A stretch of 64,000 nucleotides of DNA from Saccharomycopsis phalli (GCA_020342235.1 CP073215.1:62001-126000); one strand, 5' to 3'; numbered from the stretch's first letter, positions 38,649 to 48,321 are shown. The notes: a model not told the origin generated them from the letters alone. Made by a program: numbers and translations.

Positions 38649-41600
38649 ATGGATGGCCAAGCAAACAAACCACACCGGCAAGGAGGCCGGAAATCGGCCA
38701 AACAAAAGTTGCAGCGTGCTGCTGCTGCCGGGAAGAATCCCAAGGCCTTTTCTGTGAGTGCTCCTGGGAAAATGCAGCGTACAATGCTACGAAGTGCGGA
38801 TGTCACTGAGAGAAAGTACCATGTGCCGATGGTGACGCGATTACCTGAGGATGAGGAGCCTCCAGTGATCTTGGGTGTTGTTGGGCCGAGTGGTGTTGGC
38901 AAGAGCACGTTGATCAAGTCGTTGGTGAAGCGGTTTTCCAAGACAAGTGTGTCTGAGATCAAGGGACCAATTACCTTGGTTTCGGGAAAACGGCGCCGGT
39001 TGACGATTATGGAGGTGAAGCCAGACTTGAACAGCATGATCGATGCAGCGAAGATTGTAGATCTTGTGCTTTTGATGATTGACGGGAACTACGGCTTGGA
39101 GATGGAGACGTTTGAGTTCTTGAACATTGCCCAGCACCATGGGATGCCAAAAGTCATTGGCTGTGTGACCCATTGCGATTTATTCAAGAGCGAGAGCACG
39201 TTGCGGGCCCAGAAAAAGGTCTTGAAGCACCGGTTCTGGACAGAAGTTTACAAGGGAGCCAAATTGTTTTACTTGTCGGGAATCATCAATGGACGGTATC
39301 CCGACCGGGAGATTCTTAATTTGTCGCGATTCATCTCGGTGATGAAGTTCCGTCCGCTCAAGTGGCGCAGTGATCACTCGTACCTCTTGATTGATCGTGT
39401 CAACGACTTGACCAACCCCATGGCCATCACCAATAATCCCAAGATCGACCGGAAAGTCGCCATGTATGGCTATGTTCACGGCACGAATTTGAAGAGCGGA
39501 GCCGCAGTGCACATTACTGGATACGGCGACTTTACCATTGGGTCGATCGAGAAGCTTCCGGACCCGGTTCCATCGCCATATGTCGAGCAGAAGATCAATG
39601 AGATGGAGATTGAAGAGGCGAAACGGGCTGCGGAAAATGGCGAGGCGATTGTCCAGAAACGGCCTCGTCGAAAGCGGTTGGAGGAGAAGCAGAAGATTAT
39701 ATATGCGCCAATGTCGGATATCGGTGGGGTTCTTATAGACAAGGATGCGGTGTACATTGATGTGGGGACAAAGCATCATGGGGAGGGGCAGTTGATGGAT
39801 GATAGCAAGGACAAGGAGGAGGAGGCTGAGTTGTTGGCGGAGTTGAGTAAGAAGAAGAGTGGAAAGAGTGATTTTGGAGTGCAATTGTTTACTGACGGGA
39901 GTGTTTTGCGAGATGATGATGAGGAGGAGGAGGAGGGAGAAGAAGAAGAAGAGGAGGAGGAAGAAGAAGACCTTCTTAGTGATTTAGAGGACGACATTGA
40001 GGCAGACGAGTCGGAAAGAGGTAACATTGGTCGGTCTTCGAAGCGACAGATTAGCAAGTACTCTGAAAACAAGGTACGGAACGAGGAGTTGCAGTTGCAA
40101 GAAGACACAGAGTTTAGCTTATCGGAGGACGAGATGGCGGATTTAAAGAGCTCGGCATTGAAATTGCAGGGCAAGTTTGGGTCGAGACGTGCCGACATCA
40201 ATTCGTTGATATATGATTTGGACATTAACGTTGATCTGGTGCTTGACCAGTGGAATGGAGTCGAGTCGAGTGACGGGGAAGAGGACGAGGAGGGATTCTT
40301 CAACAAGAAGGTCACCGAGATGGATGACGAGATGGACACTTGTCCGAAATATGATACCGTGGAGCTGTTGAAGAAAAAGTGGGACCCTGAAGGAGACTTG
40401 TTTGCCGGATTAAAGAAGCGGTATTTTTTCGTTTCCCCACGAGAAAAGCTACGGTTTAAGAAGCAGGAGGAGGAGGAGGACGATGGAGATGACGATGGAG
40501 ACGACTTTGCTGACTTTGAAAAAGAGGAGCAGGACAGTGAAGAAGAGGAAGAGGACGAGGAAAATCTCACGGTGAGCGAGCGACGGGCCAAGATTGCCAA
40601 GCAAAAGGCCGAGTTGAAGCTACAGTTTGAGGCCGAGGAGGACGAGTTTGGGAAAAACCCAAAGGAGGAACTCAACGAATACGAGTCGTGGTACGAGTTC
40701 CAAAAGGCCAAGATGGCAAAGCAGTTGGAGATCAACAAGCAGGAGATGGACAAGTTGGATGACACGACGCAGATCAAAATCGATGGGTACAAGGCTGGAG
40801 CGTATGTGAAGCTCATCTTCGACGACTTGCCGTGTGAAAGCATTGAGAACTTTGACCCGAGCTACCCTGTGATTGTTGGGGGCTTGCTCTCGACGGAAAT
40901 GAACTTTGGGATCTTGAGTGCCCGGATCCGGAAGCACCGATGGCACAAGAAGATCTTAAAGTCCAACGATCCGTTGATCTTGTCGCTCGGCTGGCGTCGG
41001 TTCCAGACATTGCCAATCTACTCGACCTCAGACTCTCGGACCCGGACTCGGATGTTGAAGTATACTCCCGAGCATGCGTACTGCCAAGTGAGCTTCTACG
41101 GGCCATTGGTGACGCCAAACACCACGTTTTGCGGTGCTCAGATTGTGAGCAACAGCGAGACAGGAGGTGGGTTCCGGATCGCGGCCACTGGGATTATCGA
41201 GGAGGTCAATAGCAGCGTGGAGATTGTCAAGAAGTTGAAGTTGGTTGGGTACCCCTACAAGATTTTCAAGAACACTGCGTTTGTCAAGGACATGTTTTCG
41301 ACCAGCTTGGAGGTGGTGAAGTTCGAGGGAGCTGCCATCAAGACCGTGAGTGGAATTCGGGGTGAAATCAAGCGGGCATTGGCACAACCAGATGGATGTT
41401 TCCGGGCGACTTTTGAGGACAAGGTCAAGCTCAGCGACATTATCTTCTTGAAGACATGGTATCCCGTGAGGATCAAGCGGTTCTACAACCCAATCACCTC
41501 GATGTTGTTGAAGGACAAGACCGAGTGGAAGGGAATGCGTCTCACTGGTAAGATCCGCGCAGATTCGAATATCGAGACGCCAAGCGATCCAAGCAGCGCG

Positions 41601-41969
41601 TATTCGAAGATCGAACGGCACGGCATCAAGTTCAATCCGTTGCAAGTGTCCAAGCGGATCCAAGCCGACTTGCCGTTCAAGTCGCAAATTGCGCGGATGA
41701 AGCCTCAAAAGAAGCAGACGTACCTCCAGAAGCGTGCAGTGCTCATGAACGGTGAAGAGAAGAAGACGCGGACATTGATTCAGCAGTTGAACACAATCAA
41801 GAACGAAAAGGACTTGAAGCGAAAGGCCAAGAAGCAGGAGAAGACCCAGGAGCGGCTCAAGAAGTTGAACAAGGCCGAGAAGGAGAAGCAGGACCGTGTG
41901 CGGGAGAAGAAGCGTGAGTATTTCACCAACAACAAGAGTGCAGGGGCATCCAAGAAGAGAAAGGTGTAG
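38649..41969 (+). CDS. BMS1: ribosome biogenesis GTPase Bms1
   Basis: A 1106-residue nucleolar GTPase of the small-subunit processome, needed for 18S rRNA processing. The basic N-terminus (KPHRQGGRKSAKQKLQ) and APGKMQRTMLRSADVTERKYHVP are family-typical. The P-loop GPSGVGKST is at residues 79-87. THCDLF provides the base-recognition motif, and KLFYLSGIINGRYPDREILN is nearly invariant in Bms1. The middle holds long acidic runs (EEEEGEEEEEEEEEED). The C-terminal conserved part includes LGWRRFQTLPIYS and FKTWYPVRIKRFYNPIT-like sequence. A basic tail follows. The start is fixed by alignment of the first residues with the known family, even though it leaves the PAC element next to the ATG. Confidence 0.96.
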   Translation: MDGQANKPHRQGGRKSAKQKLQRAAAAGKNPKAFSVSAPGKMQRTMLRSADVTERKYHVPMVTRLPEDEEPPVILGVVGPSGVGKSTLIKSLVKRFSKTSVSEIKGPITLVSGKRRRLTIMEVKPDLNSMIDAAKIVDLVLLMIDGNYGLEMETFEFLNIAQHHGMPKVIGCVTHCDLFKSESTLRAQKKVLKHRFWTEVYKGAKLFYLSGIINGRYPDREILNLSRFISVMKFRPLKWRSDHSYLLIDRVNDLTNPMAITNNPKIDRKVAMYGYVHGTNLKSGAAVHITGYGDFTIGSIEKLPDPVPSPYVEQKINEMEIEEAKRAAENGEAIVQKRPRRKRLEEKQKIIYAPMSDIGGVLIDKDAVYIDVGTKHHGEGQLMDDSKDKEEEAELLAELSKKKSGKSDFGVQLFTDGSVLRDDDEEEEEGEEEEEEEEEEDLLSDLEDDIEADESERGNIGRSSKRQISKYSENKVRNEELQLQEDTEFSLSEDEMADLKSSALKLQGKFGSRRADINSLIYDLDINVDLVLDQWNGVESSDGEEDEEGFFNKKVTEMDDEMDTCPKYDTVELLKKKWDPEGDLFAGLKKRYFFVSPREKLRFKKQEEEEDDGDDDGDDFADFEKEEQDSEEEEEDEENLTVSERRAKIAKQKAELKLQFEAEEDEFGKNPKEELNEYESWYEFQKAKMAKQLEINKQEMDKLDDTTQIKIDGYKAGAYVKLIFDDLPCESIENFDPSYPVIVGGLLSTEMNFGILSARIRKHRWHKKILKSNDPLILSLGWRRFQTLPIYSTSDSRTRTRMLKYTPEHAYCQVSFYGPLVTPNTTFCGAQIVSNSETGGGFRIAATGIIEEVNSSVEIVKKLKLVGYPYKIFKNTAFVKDMFSTSLEVVKFEGAAIKTVSGIRGEIKRALAQPDGCFRATFEDKVKLSDIIFLKTWYPVRIKRFYNPITSMLLKDKTEWKGMRLTGKIRADSNIETPSDPSSAYSKIERHGIKFNPLQVSKRIQADLPFKSQIARMKPQKKQTYLQKRAVLMNGEEKKTRTLIQQLNTIKNEKDLKRKAKKQEKTQERLKKLNKAEKEKQDRVREKKREYFTNNKSAGASKKRKV

Positions 41970-42032
41970 AGCAATGGAGTGGTTGCTTGTCGTTTGAGTA
42001 GTGTGAATGGGTATTTGAGGTATAGTATGTGA

Positions 42033-42365
42033 TTGATGGTAATACTGCTAGATGAATTAGCAAGGATGCTATTGTATTTGTTTATAATATATAATCAGAT
42101 GTAATATGTTACTGTTGATGAATTAGCAAGGATGCTATTGTATTTGTTTATAATATATAATCAGACGTAATACTGCTAGATGGGTTAAGTAGACGGTTGT
42201 ATTTATGTATATACATAATCGGACATAATATGTTACTGTTGATGAATTAGCTTGGAGCCATTGTCTGTTTATAATACATAATCAGACGTAATACTGCTAG
42301 ATGGATTAAGTAAACGGTTGTATTTGTTTACAATATAATCAGATGTCACTGCTAGATGAATTAGC
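42033..42365. repeat. tandem repeat, about 65-75 bp units x 5
   Basis: Five alternating units built from GCTAGATGAATTAGCAAGGA, TGTTTATAATATATAATCAG and a GTAATACTGCTAGAT/GTAATATGTTACTGTTGAT alternation, just downstream of BMS1. The alternation of two subtypes suggests expansion of a dimer. Confidence 0.8.
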
Positions 42366-42409
42366 AAAGCCAAAATCTAGCCAATTCCATTTCTTGTACG
42401 TTATTATAA

Positions 42410-42860
42410 TCAAATAATCAAGTGAATATTTTAAATATTCACCAACTTGTATCCTGGCTATCACATTACAATATTCGTACAAGTTTACCTGCCCAGCACG
42501 ATTGGCCTTTTGAGCTCAAGAATAGATGTACAAAGGAATTACCACTGCTAATAAAGCCCGCTTCTTCTCAGACAAGGCAAAGCTTGAAATCTGGTAGGAT
42601 TCCACTCGTCTGTGCTGGATTGGTTTCCTTTTTGCTACAGCACGTTTGGAGGGCTCAAGTTACCTACGACCTAGAAAAACTCACTACCCTCCATGGTTCA
42701 TTATTCTACTATTCACCAGTACTAGCCGAAAATTTTATCTCTGTCAGAGTTTTCTTTCGACGGCTACATAACGTCCTTGGTTGTAAACGGCAAAGTATAA
42801 ATCTCTGTGTGAGCCTAGTATGGCATAGACTTGTATAATTATTATCATCAATATCGACCT
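42410..42860 (-). mobile_element. LTR-like fossil repeat, family B, reverse copy
   Basis: On the minus strand this region follows the same order of blocks as 55580-56105. They are the TTTATACTTTGCCGT block, AAACTCTG..AGAGATAAA, a GGAGGG.AGTGAG..TTTTAGGTCGTAGG block, TCTGAGAAGA..CGGGCTT, and TTGTACATCTATTCTTGAG. Its left end (42410-42470) additionally resembles the right end of copy A1 (TCAAGCGAATATTT, GTATCCTAG), so the A and B repeats may be parts of one element. It is a non-coding fossil, old and diverged. Confidence 0.5.
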
Positions 42861-43113
42861 ATATAATGGCTACGAGGTTTTGGTACTTTACTTTCATTGC
42901 CATTCTGGCCGATTCAATCCTCCATCATAACAATAAAGATCTAACCAGTCCATTTTCTTTTACGGCTTTTTGTCTATTCACTTTTCAAGTGTTTTGCGTA
43001 TTCCATGAGTGGAGTGGTACTTCAATGCATGATGGGATTTGAGCTTCAAAGAGCTCTGAACATTGGAGGTCAAGTATGATGGAGGAGTGGATCCTACATT
43101 TTTTTAGAGCGTT

Positions 43114-43192
43114 TTATCCTTAGAACTTGTTATCTTTAGAACTTGCTATCTTTAGAACTTGCTATCTTTAGAACTTGTTATCTTTAGAATTT
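43114..43192. repeat. tandem repeat, 16 bp unit x 5
   Basis: Five copies of TATCTTTAGAACTTGC/T with only small differences, between fossil fragments. Confidence 0.75.
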
Positions 43193-43224
43193 CACTGTCC
43201 TTGCCCCAACTTCTTGACTTCTCT

Positions 43225-43430
43225 TCTGTTATATAGCAATGTCTAGCCAAGCCCTTGGCTTTATACAACTACCGGTCCTACTAATAATTCTTATCTGTTA
43301 AAACAGTCTTTCTCCTATCATAGTGACAATGCCTAGCCAAGCCCTTGGCTTTCTACAACTATATGCTTCTTCCCATAATATCTTTGGAACTTGGTCACTC
43401 TCCTATCACAATGCCTAGCCACCTTACATA
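43225..43430. mobile_element. fossil fragments with TCTAGCCAAGCCCTTGGC
   Basis: Two copies of a CTAGCCAAGCCCTTGGCTTT block, near 43235 and 43330, resemble the TCTAGCCAAGTCCATTCC part of LTR-like copies A1 and A2. These are short, old fragments in a nest of similar debris. Confidence 0.4.
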
Positions 43431-43740
43431 TTTACGAGCACTAGCTGAAAATTTTAATCTCTATTGCAGAGTTTTCTTTTGACAACATAGCAGCACCGTC
43501 CTTGGTCGTAGACGGCAAAGTATTAATCTTCCCTGGTAGCCTGGTATAGCTATAGCCTTTTATAAATATTATTATTATCATCACAATGCCTAGCCTAGCC
43601 TAGCCCTTTTATAGAAAATGCCATTTTTCAAATATAACCACTTTTGAATAGTCAAGCGAGTATTTTCAAATTGTACGTAACCTAGTTATTATACTACACC
43701 TTTGATTAACCTATATGACTACAACGATTTCGACCGTGTC
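43425..43740 (-). mobile_element. LTR-like fossil fragment, family B plus A-type end
   Basis: On the minus strand 43425-43610 carries the TACTTTGCCGTCTACGACCA, GGACGGTGCTGCTATGT and AAACTCTGCA blocks of family B, including the TAATAATAATATTTAT start. The next 100 bp on the plus strand (ATAGTCAAGCGAGTATTTT, then CCTAGTTATTATACTAC) resemble the end of copy A1. It is incomplete, non-coding and old. Confidence 0.45.
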
Positions 43741-43971
43741 AATTTATATTAACAACCACATGACTATTTGAAATTCCATGCTACCATCTGCCTTTTGAGA
43801 AATAGCAGGGCATACAGTTGGTCCGTTTGGTTAACCATTGGAAACATCACTAGTCAATGGTAAATATGACTGGGCACGAAAAAAGAGCGGATTTGAAGCA
43901 GACGATACATACTGTGTATTAATCTGGCCAAAATGGCGCAATTGTTCCTATACTAAGGCGGTGCTACCTCT

Positions 43972-44020
43972 TCCTCTCCTCTCCTCTCCTCTCCTCTCAC
44001 TCCTCTCCTCTCACTCCTCT
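43972..44020. repeat. CTCCT microsatellite after TBF1
   Basis: Pyrimidine-rich (CTCCT)n run directly downstream of the TBF1 stop, continuing to the last codons. Confidence 0.75.
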
Positions 44021-46267
44021 CTACTTATCATCCTCCTTCTCTCGCTTATCCAAATCTCCTGTAACCCCCCTCAAATACCCCGGAACTTCCTGCCCCAGCT
44101 TCAAGTACATCTTCTTCCAATTGCGCGCCTTGTCCTTCAAGGACGTCGCATTTCTGTCCTTGAGCACCTCGGATCGCGATCCGCCAGGTCCATACACCTC
44201 GAGAATCTTCACCCAGTGGGGCCCAAGACTCTGCAACGCCTCCTTCAAGCCCTCCTCCTCGTCACGCGACCACGTCTTACGGACCACGGTACGTCGTCGC
44301 TTGGCGGGTTTTTCCGGCTCAACGGGTTTTTCTTCCGAGGAGCGGAAGTCGCTGCCCAAGGACTGTACTAGTGACGAGGTGTAGTTGCTGAGACCGTCAC
44401 GCCGGACCTTGTCGCTGTTCCACAATGTGGTGCTGGGGACGTAATTTGTACGCTTGCCATAGACAATCATGCCCAAGGAACTCTTCATGTACTCGAGTAA
44501 GCTCTGGACAAACCCATCAAAGCTATATTTCTCAGCCAACTCCTCGATTCCCGTGTCTCTGAGCAAAGTTTTGCGGTGGCCACATCGCCTCACAAACTTC
44601 GACTCGGTCAAAGTCAAGAGCGGTGAGTCGCGCCGTTTCACAAAGAACTGTTCCATGTCCGCAGGAAACAAGTGTTCCAAGTCGCTGGCCGCTGCGTTTT
44701 GATCCTTGTGCGAGAGAGCAGCCGAAATGTAAGCCTGGGTCTTGAGTTCCAAATACAACTCTGCCTGGTTCTCGTGCAACTTACCGCCGCCTGGCTTCAC
44801 ATTCAGGAACCGCGCCTGGGCCTCTGGGTTCTGTTCGACGACAATGGTGCCATATCCGTTTGTAGCGTGCACCGAGTTGTTTTTCCCCGGGCAAAAGACG
44901 TCCAAGAAGCCAGCGTCCAACGAAAAAAACTCCATTTCAATGCAGTTGATCACGCCGCAAATGAACGTCGCCAAGTTTGCCTTGCGGATGGTATTGCCAA
45001 TCGACTCTTCCATGCCTTTTAGAGCCGGTGGAGCCGTGTCACCATCGTCCCAGAGCCCTGGTGCCACGTCTCCGACGTCGATAAAGTCCTTTTCGTTGCG
45101 GGTATACACGCTCTTGGCGATGGAAAAGAGCCGGATGAGCGCCTGGAACGACTCGTGATCAGGTGGCACGTCGCTTTCGGCCGGTTCTTCCTGGAGAGGC
45201 GCCTGGGTAAGAAGCAAGATATCCTCATAACTGGCGGTGACAAACGTGCGGAGAAGCTGGGTTGCCAAGTTGTCCAAGATTGGCACCGAGTTGATGCTCA
45301 ATTGCACCTCAAAGGGCAAATCTTCGGGTGCAGCCATGATTAATGGCAATGCTGCTAGCTGGGCACGGCTTGGCGAGACGTAGTTGTTGTATGCCATGCC
45401 CTTGAGTTTTTCCATGACCCACATGGAGCTGTTTTTCCCGTCGAGGGCTGAGCCTGGGTGTTTATCCAAGATGGAGTGTTTATCCAAGATGGATGGTTCA
45501 TCGAGGATTGAAGGGCGGCGGGATTTTTGGGGGAGGTTTTCGCCGGAGGTTTCCCTGTGTTTTTCATTCCCAACTTGACTGGCAATTTCATTTCCGACTT
45601 GACTGGCAATTTCACTCCCAACTTGACTGGCAATTTCCCTTTTTGCAATTTCCATTTCTTTCATGTCCCCCTCTTTTTCCCCCTCCGGTGCTTTTTCCCC
45701 CTCCGGTGCTTTTTCCCCCTCGTGTGCCTTTTCCCCCTCGGATGCTTTTTCTTTGGCATCCATGGCATGGTCAGTTGTAGTTTCCATGACATGGTCAGTT
45801 GTAGTTTCCATGGCATGATCAGTTGTAGTTTCCATGACATGATCAGTTGTAGTTTCCATGACATGGTCATTTGTAGTTTCGCCATTGGCACCCACTGGGC
45901 TTTTCGTGGCACTTTCATTGGTACTGTTTACATTGTCGGTTTCCGTCTTGCGATTCTGCCCATTTTTCACATTTTCAGTTGGCATTTGATTTTTCATATC
46001 GTGAGGTTCCATCTCAGTCTCCAATGGAGTTTGTACTGTATTTCCTGAATCTCCATTTCCTGAATCTCCATTTCCTGAATCCCCATTTCCTGCCTCTCCA
46101 TTTCCTGCCTCTCCTTCCTCTCCCTCTCCTCCCCCAACTTGCCCACCTTTTTCCATCATCGTATGCCTCAATATCTCATCCTGTATCTGATTCGTAATAT
46201 CCTCAAACACAGACTCATCCAACTCCTCCGGCTTCCCATCATATCCCTCAATAAGACCCTCAGACAT
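44021..46267 (-). CDS. TBF1: Tbf1, TTAGGG-type Myb DNA-binding factor
   Basis: A 748-residue general regulatory factor that binds (T)AGGGTT-type sites at subtelomeres and at promoters of snoRNA and, in many yeasts, ribosomal protein genes. Residues from about 310 to 570 form a TRF-homology-type domain (LPFEVQLSINSVPILDNLATQ, AELYLELKTQAYISAALSHKDQ, SLLEYMKSSLGMIVYGKR). The C-terminal telobox Myb domain near 660-720 reads KTWSRDEEEGLKEAL, GPHWVKILEVYGPGG and LKDKARNWKK. The N-terminal third is low-complexity, with GNGDSGNGDSGN and METTTDHVMETTTDHAM repeats. The start at MSEGLIEGYDG (46265-46267) was preferred; the longer frame upstream runs through the TATATATA promoter into the divergent KES1 gene. 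Confidence 0.9.
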   Translation of the reverse strand: MSEGLIEGYDGKPEELDESVFEDITNQIQDEILRHTMMEKGGQVGGGEGEEGEAGNGEAGNGDSGNGDSGNGDSGNTVQTPLETEMEPHDMKNQMPTENVKNGQNRKTETDNVNSTNESATKSPVGANGETTNDHVMETTTDHVMETTTDHAMETTTDHVMETTTDHAMDAKEKASEGEKAHEGEKAPEGEKAPEGEKEGDMKEMEIAKREIASQVGSEIASQVGNEIASQVGNEKHRETSGENLPQKSRRPSILDEPSILDKHSILDKHPGSALDGKNSSMWVMEKLKGMAYNNYVSPSRAQLAALPLIMAAPEDLPFEVQLSINSVPILDNLATQLLRTFVTASYEDILLLTQAPLQEEPAESDVPPDHESFQALIRLFSIAKSVYTRNEKDFIDVGDVAPGLWDDGDTAPPALKGMEESIGNTIRKANLATFICGVINCIEMEFFSLDAGFLDVFCPGKNNSVHATNGYGTIVVEQNPEAQARFLNVKPGGGKLHENQAELYLELKTQAYISAALSHKDQNAAASDLEHLFPADMEQFFVKRRDSPLLTLTESKFVRRCGHRKTLLRDTGIEELAEKYSFDGFVQSLLEYMKSSLGMIVYGKRTNYVPSTTLWNSDKVRRDGLSNYTSSLVQSLGSDFRSSEEKPVEPEKPAKRRRTVVRKTWSRDEEEGLKEALQSLGPHWVKILEVYGPGGSRSEVLKDRNATSLKDKARNWKKMYLKLGQEVPGYLRGVTGDLDKREKEDDK
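45765..45885 (-). repeat. in-frame 24 bp coding repeat in TBF1
   Basis: Five copies of a 24 bp unit encoding METTTDHV/A, recently expanded as judged by near identity. A GNGDSGN unit array lies at 46045-46110 and GEKAPEGEK repeats at 45670-45740. Confidence 0.8.
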
Positions 46268-46519
46268 GCCTCGCTGACTTTCGCATACATTGGTATACCG
46301 CCACGCAGGGCTCCTACCACGGAGCCCATGTGCGTACACCAGACTCCACACCTTATATATATCCAATTTACATCTAGCCTTTAATAAATTGTCTTGTGCC
46401 CGGCTCCCCGCCCCTGTTTCTTTTGTACCGTCCCCCCAGCCTCGCCGCCCAGACGCCCTGGCCACGCCTCTTACCCGACACTAAACCACTACAACTTTCG
46501 CACAGCTCGTTTGTACCTC
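46268..46519. promoter_or_regulatory. divergent promoter region TBF1 / KES1
   Basis: A 252 bp spacer. It contains CTTATATATATCC at about 46350-46362, some 90 bp from the TBF1 start and on its side. A GC-rich stretch follows before KES1. Both flanking frames stay open through it, but the composition and conserved starts argue against coding. Confidence 0.45.
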
Positions 46520-47737
46520 ATGTCCGAAACCTCAGCGTCCTGGAAATCGTTCCTCAAGTCCATCGCCACGTTCAACGGCGATCTATACACCCTCACCGCG
46601 CCACCGTTCATTCTTTCGCCAGTTTCATTGGTCGAATACTCCCAGAACTGGAGCGAGCACCCAAACCTACTTTGCGCCGCCAACTCCATCGACTCCGAGC
46701 TTGAACGGCAGGTTGCAGTCACCAAATGGTTCATAGCCACGCTCCGGTCGCAGTACGCGTCCCGAAACGAGCGCTTGGGCTCTGAGAAGAAGCCATTGAA
46801 CCCGTTTCTTGGTGAGGTGTTTGTCGGCAAGTGGCCCGACTCCAGTGCGGACCAGCGTCTAGGCGAGACCGTGTTGTTGTCCGAACAGGTCAGCCACCAT
46901 CCGCCAGTGACTGCCTACGCGATTTCCAACGAGAAAAACCGCATCTCCTTGCAGGGCTACAACGAGACAAAGTCCCAGATCTACGCGACATCACTCACTC
47001 TCAACGTCAAGCAATATGGCCACGCATTGCTAGAGTATCGTGGCTTGGACGAAAGCTACTTGGTGACTCTTCCTGGGCTCCATATTGAGGGAATCTTAAT
47101 GGCATCGCCTTACGTTGAGCTCAATGGCAAGTCCTACATTGTATCCTCCAAGGGATACATCAGCGTCATTGAGTATAGCGGCAAGGGCTGGGTGAGCGGC
47201 AAGAAAAACACCTTCAAGGTGAAGATCTTCAAAGACCGTGCGGCAATGGCCAAGAAGGCCACGCCCTTGTACACCATCAACGGGCAATGGTCAGGCAGTT
47301 CTACAATCACCAATGGGTCCACCAAGGTGTGCAAGCCATTCTACGACGCGCTGTCGAGTCCCGAGTCGCTTGTGGTCAAGCCAATTGACCAGCAAAACCC
47401 GTTGGAAAGCAGACGTGCTTGGAAAGAAGTCGCCGAGGCAATCAAAGAGGGATCCTTTGACAAGATCACCGAGGCCAAGTCCAAGCTCGAAAACCAGCAA
47501 CGGGACCAGCGGAAAAACGAGGAACAGTCCGGCAAACCATGGCTGACTAGATGGTTCCACCAGGTGAATGCTGCTAGCGACGACGAGCCGTTCAACAAGT
47601 TGTGCCGGCTTGGAGGCTTGTCGAATCTCAATGTCCAGAGTGGCACGTTTGTGGCTGATGCCAAGGCCGAGAAAAGCGCAGTCCATTGGCGATTTTCGCC
47701 GGCTGCATTTTCCAAAGAGACGGAAATTGTGGTATAA
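46520..47737 (+). CDS. KES1: oxysterol-binding protein homologue Kes1/Osh4
   Basis: A 405-residue lipid transfer protein exchanging sterol and PI4P between membranes. It starts MSETSASWKSFLKSIATFNGD, then LTAPPFILSPVSLVEYSQNW. The OSBP signature EQVSHHPPVTAYAI is intact, as are LGSEKKPLNPFLGEVFVGKW, GILMASPYVELNGKSYI and a C-terminal VHWRFSPAAFSKETEIVV. The length is close to S. cerevisiae Kes1 (434), lacking any PH domain. The start codon is fixed by family similarity. Confidence 0.94.
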   Translation: MSETSASWKSFLKSIATFNGDLYTLTAPPFILSPVSLVEYSQNWSEHPNLLCAANSIDSELERQVAVTKWFIATLRSQYASRNERLGSEKKPLNPFLGEVFVGKWPDSSADQRLGETVLLSEQVSHHPPVTAYAISNEKNRISLQGYNETKSQIYATSLTLNVKQYGHALLEYRGLDESYLVTLPGLHIEGILMASPYVELNGKSYIVSSKGYISVIEYSGKGWVSGKKNTFKVKIFKDRAAMAKKATPLYTINGQWSGSSTITNGSTKVCKPFYDALSSPESLVVKPIDQQNPLESRRAWKEVAEAIKEGSFDKITEAKSKLENQQRDQRKNEEQSGKPWLTRWFHQVNAASDDEPFNKLCRLGGLSNLNVQSGTFVADAKAEKSAVHWRFSPAAFSKETEIVV

Positions 47738-47741
47738 ATAC

Positions 47742-47808
47742 AACCCTATATACACGCACGTGATACACGCACCCATTGTGACTGCCTTGTAGTGAAAATA
47801 TACACGTG
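47742..47808 (+). promoter_or_regulatory. AACCCTA plus two CACGTGA sites, RPL33 promoter
   Basis: In the 134 bp between KES1 and RPL33 there is AACCCTA at about 47742 (half of a Tbf1-type site), and CACGTGA at about 47757 and 47803. Tbf1 plus Cbf1 sites are the known ribosomal protein promoter code of Candida-clade yeasts. An ACACGCACCCATTG string between them also resembles a Rap1-type site. Confidence 0.6.
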
Positions 47809-47871
47809 ACTTTATTTTTTCTGTCCAACAGTCAGAAAATTATTCATTTGCAGAATTAGAGACTGAGTGCA

Positions 47872-48321
47872 ATGGCTGAACAAACAAGATGTATGTGAAA
47901 ATCATGATATCAACAATTGGAGAGAGACAGAGAAAGGAGAGAGAGGGAAATAAGAGAGAAATAAGAGAGCTATGTCAATTGTAGATTTGAATATTATAAA
48001 CATTACTAACATATAGTATACGTCAAGGGTAAACACCTCTCTTACCAAAGAAGTAAGAGCGTCAATAACCCAAACGTCTCGTTGATCAAGATTGAAGGTG
48101 TTGAGGGTACCGAGGATGCTAAATTTTACTTGGGAAAGAGAATTGCCTACGTTTACAGAGCCTCTAAGGAAATCAGAAAGTCCAAGATCAGAGTCATTTG
48201 GGGAAAAGTCACCAGAACCCACGGGAACAATGGCCTTGTCCGTGCCAACTTCAAGAAGAACTTGCCACCAAAGACCTTTGGTGCTTCAGTGAGAATCTTC
48301 CTTTACCCATCGAACATCTAA
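47872..48321 (+). CDS. RPL33: large-subunit ribosomal protein eL33 (L35Ae), one intron
   Basis: The coding sequence joins 47872-47890 and 48017-48321, 107 residues, exactly the family length. Exon 1 encodes MAEQTR plus one base. The 126-nt intron starts GTATGT and ends TACTAACATATAG, with the branch motif six bases from the end. Exon 2 restores [18 protein letters not shown], then [51 protein letters not shown] and [11 protein letters not shown]. The early intron is typical of yeast ribosomal protein genes. No CTG codon is used. Without the splice, the first in-frame ATG of exon 2 would drop the conserved N-terminus. Confidence 0.97.

Noticed and set aside
39776-40843. A Ser-rich 355-codon frame antisense to BMS1
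   Set aside because: It is the complement of the acidic GAG/GAA-rich region of BMS1; the poly-Ser is an artefact.
42422-42838. A 138-codon open frame (+)
   Set aside because: It lies entirely within a reverse-oriented family B fossil repeat and has no protein similarity that I recognise.
46268-46465. 66-codon N-terminal extension of TBF1
   Set aside because: It runs through the divergent promoter and TATATATA; conserved-looking sequence starts at MSEGLIEG.
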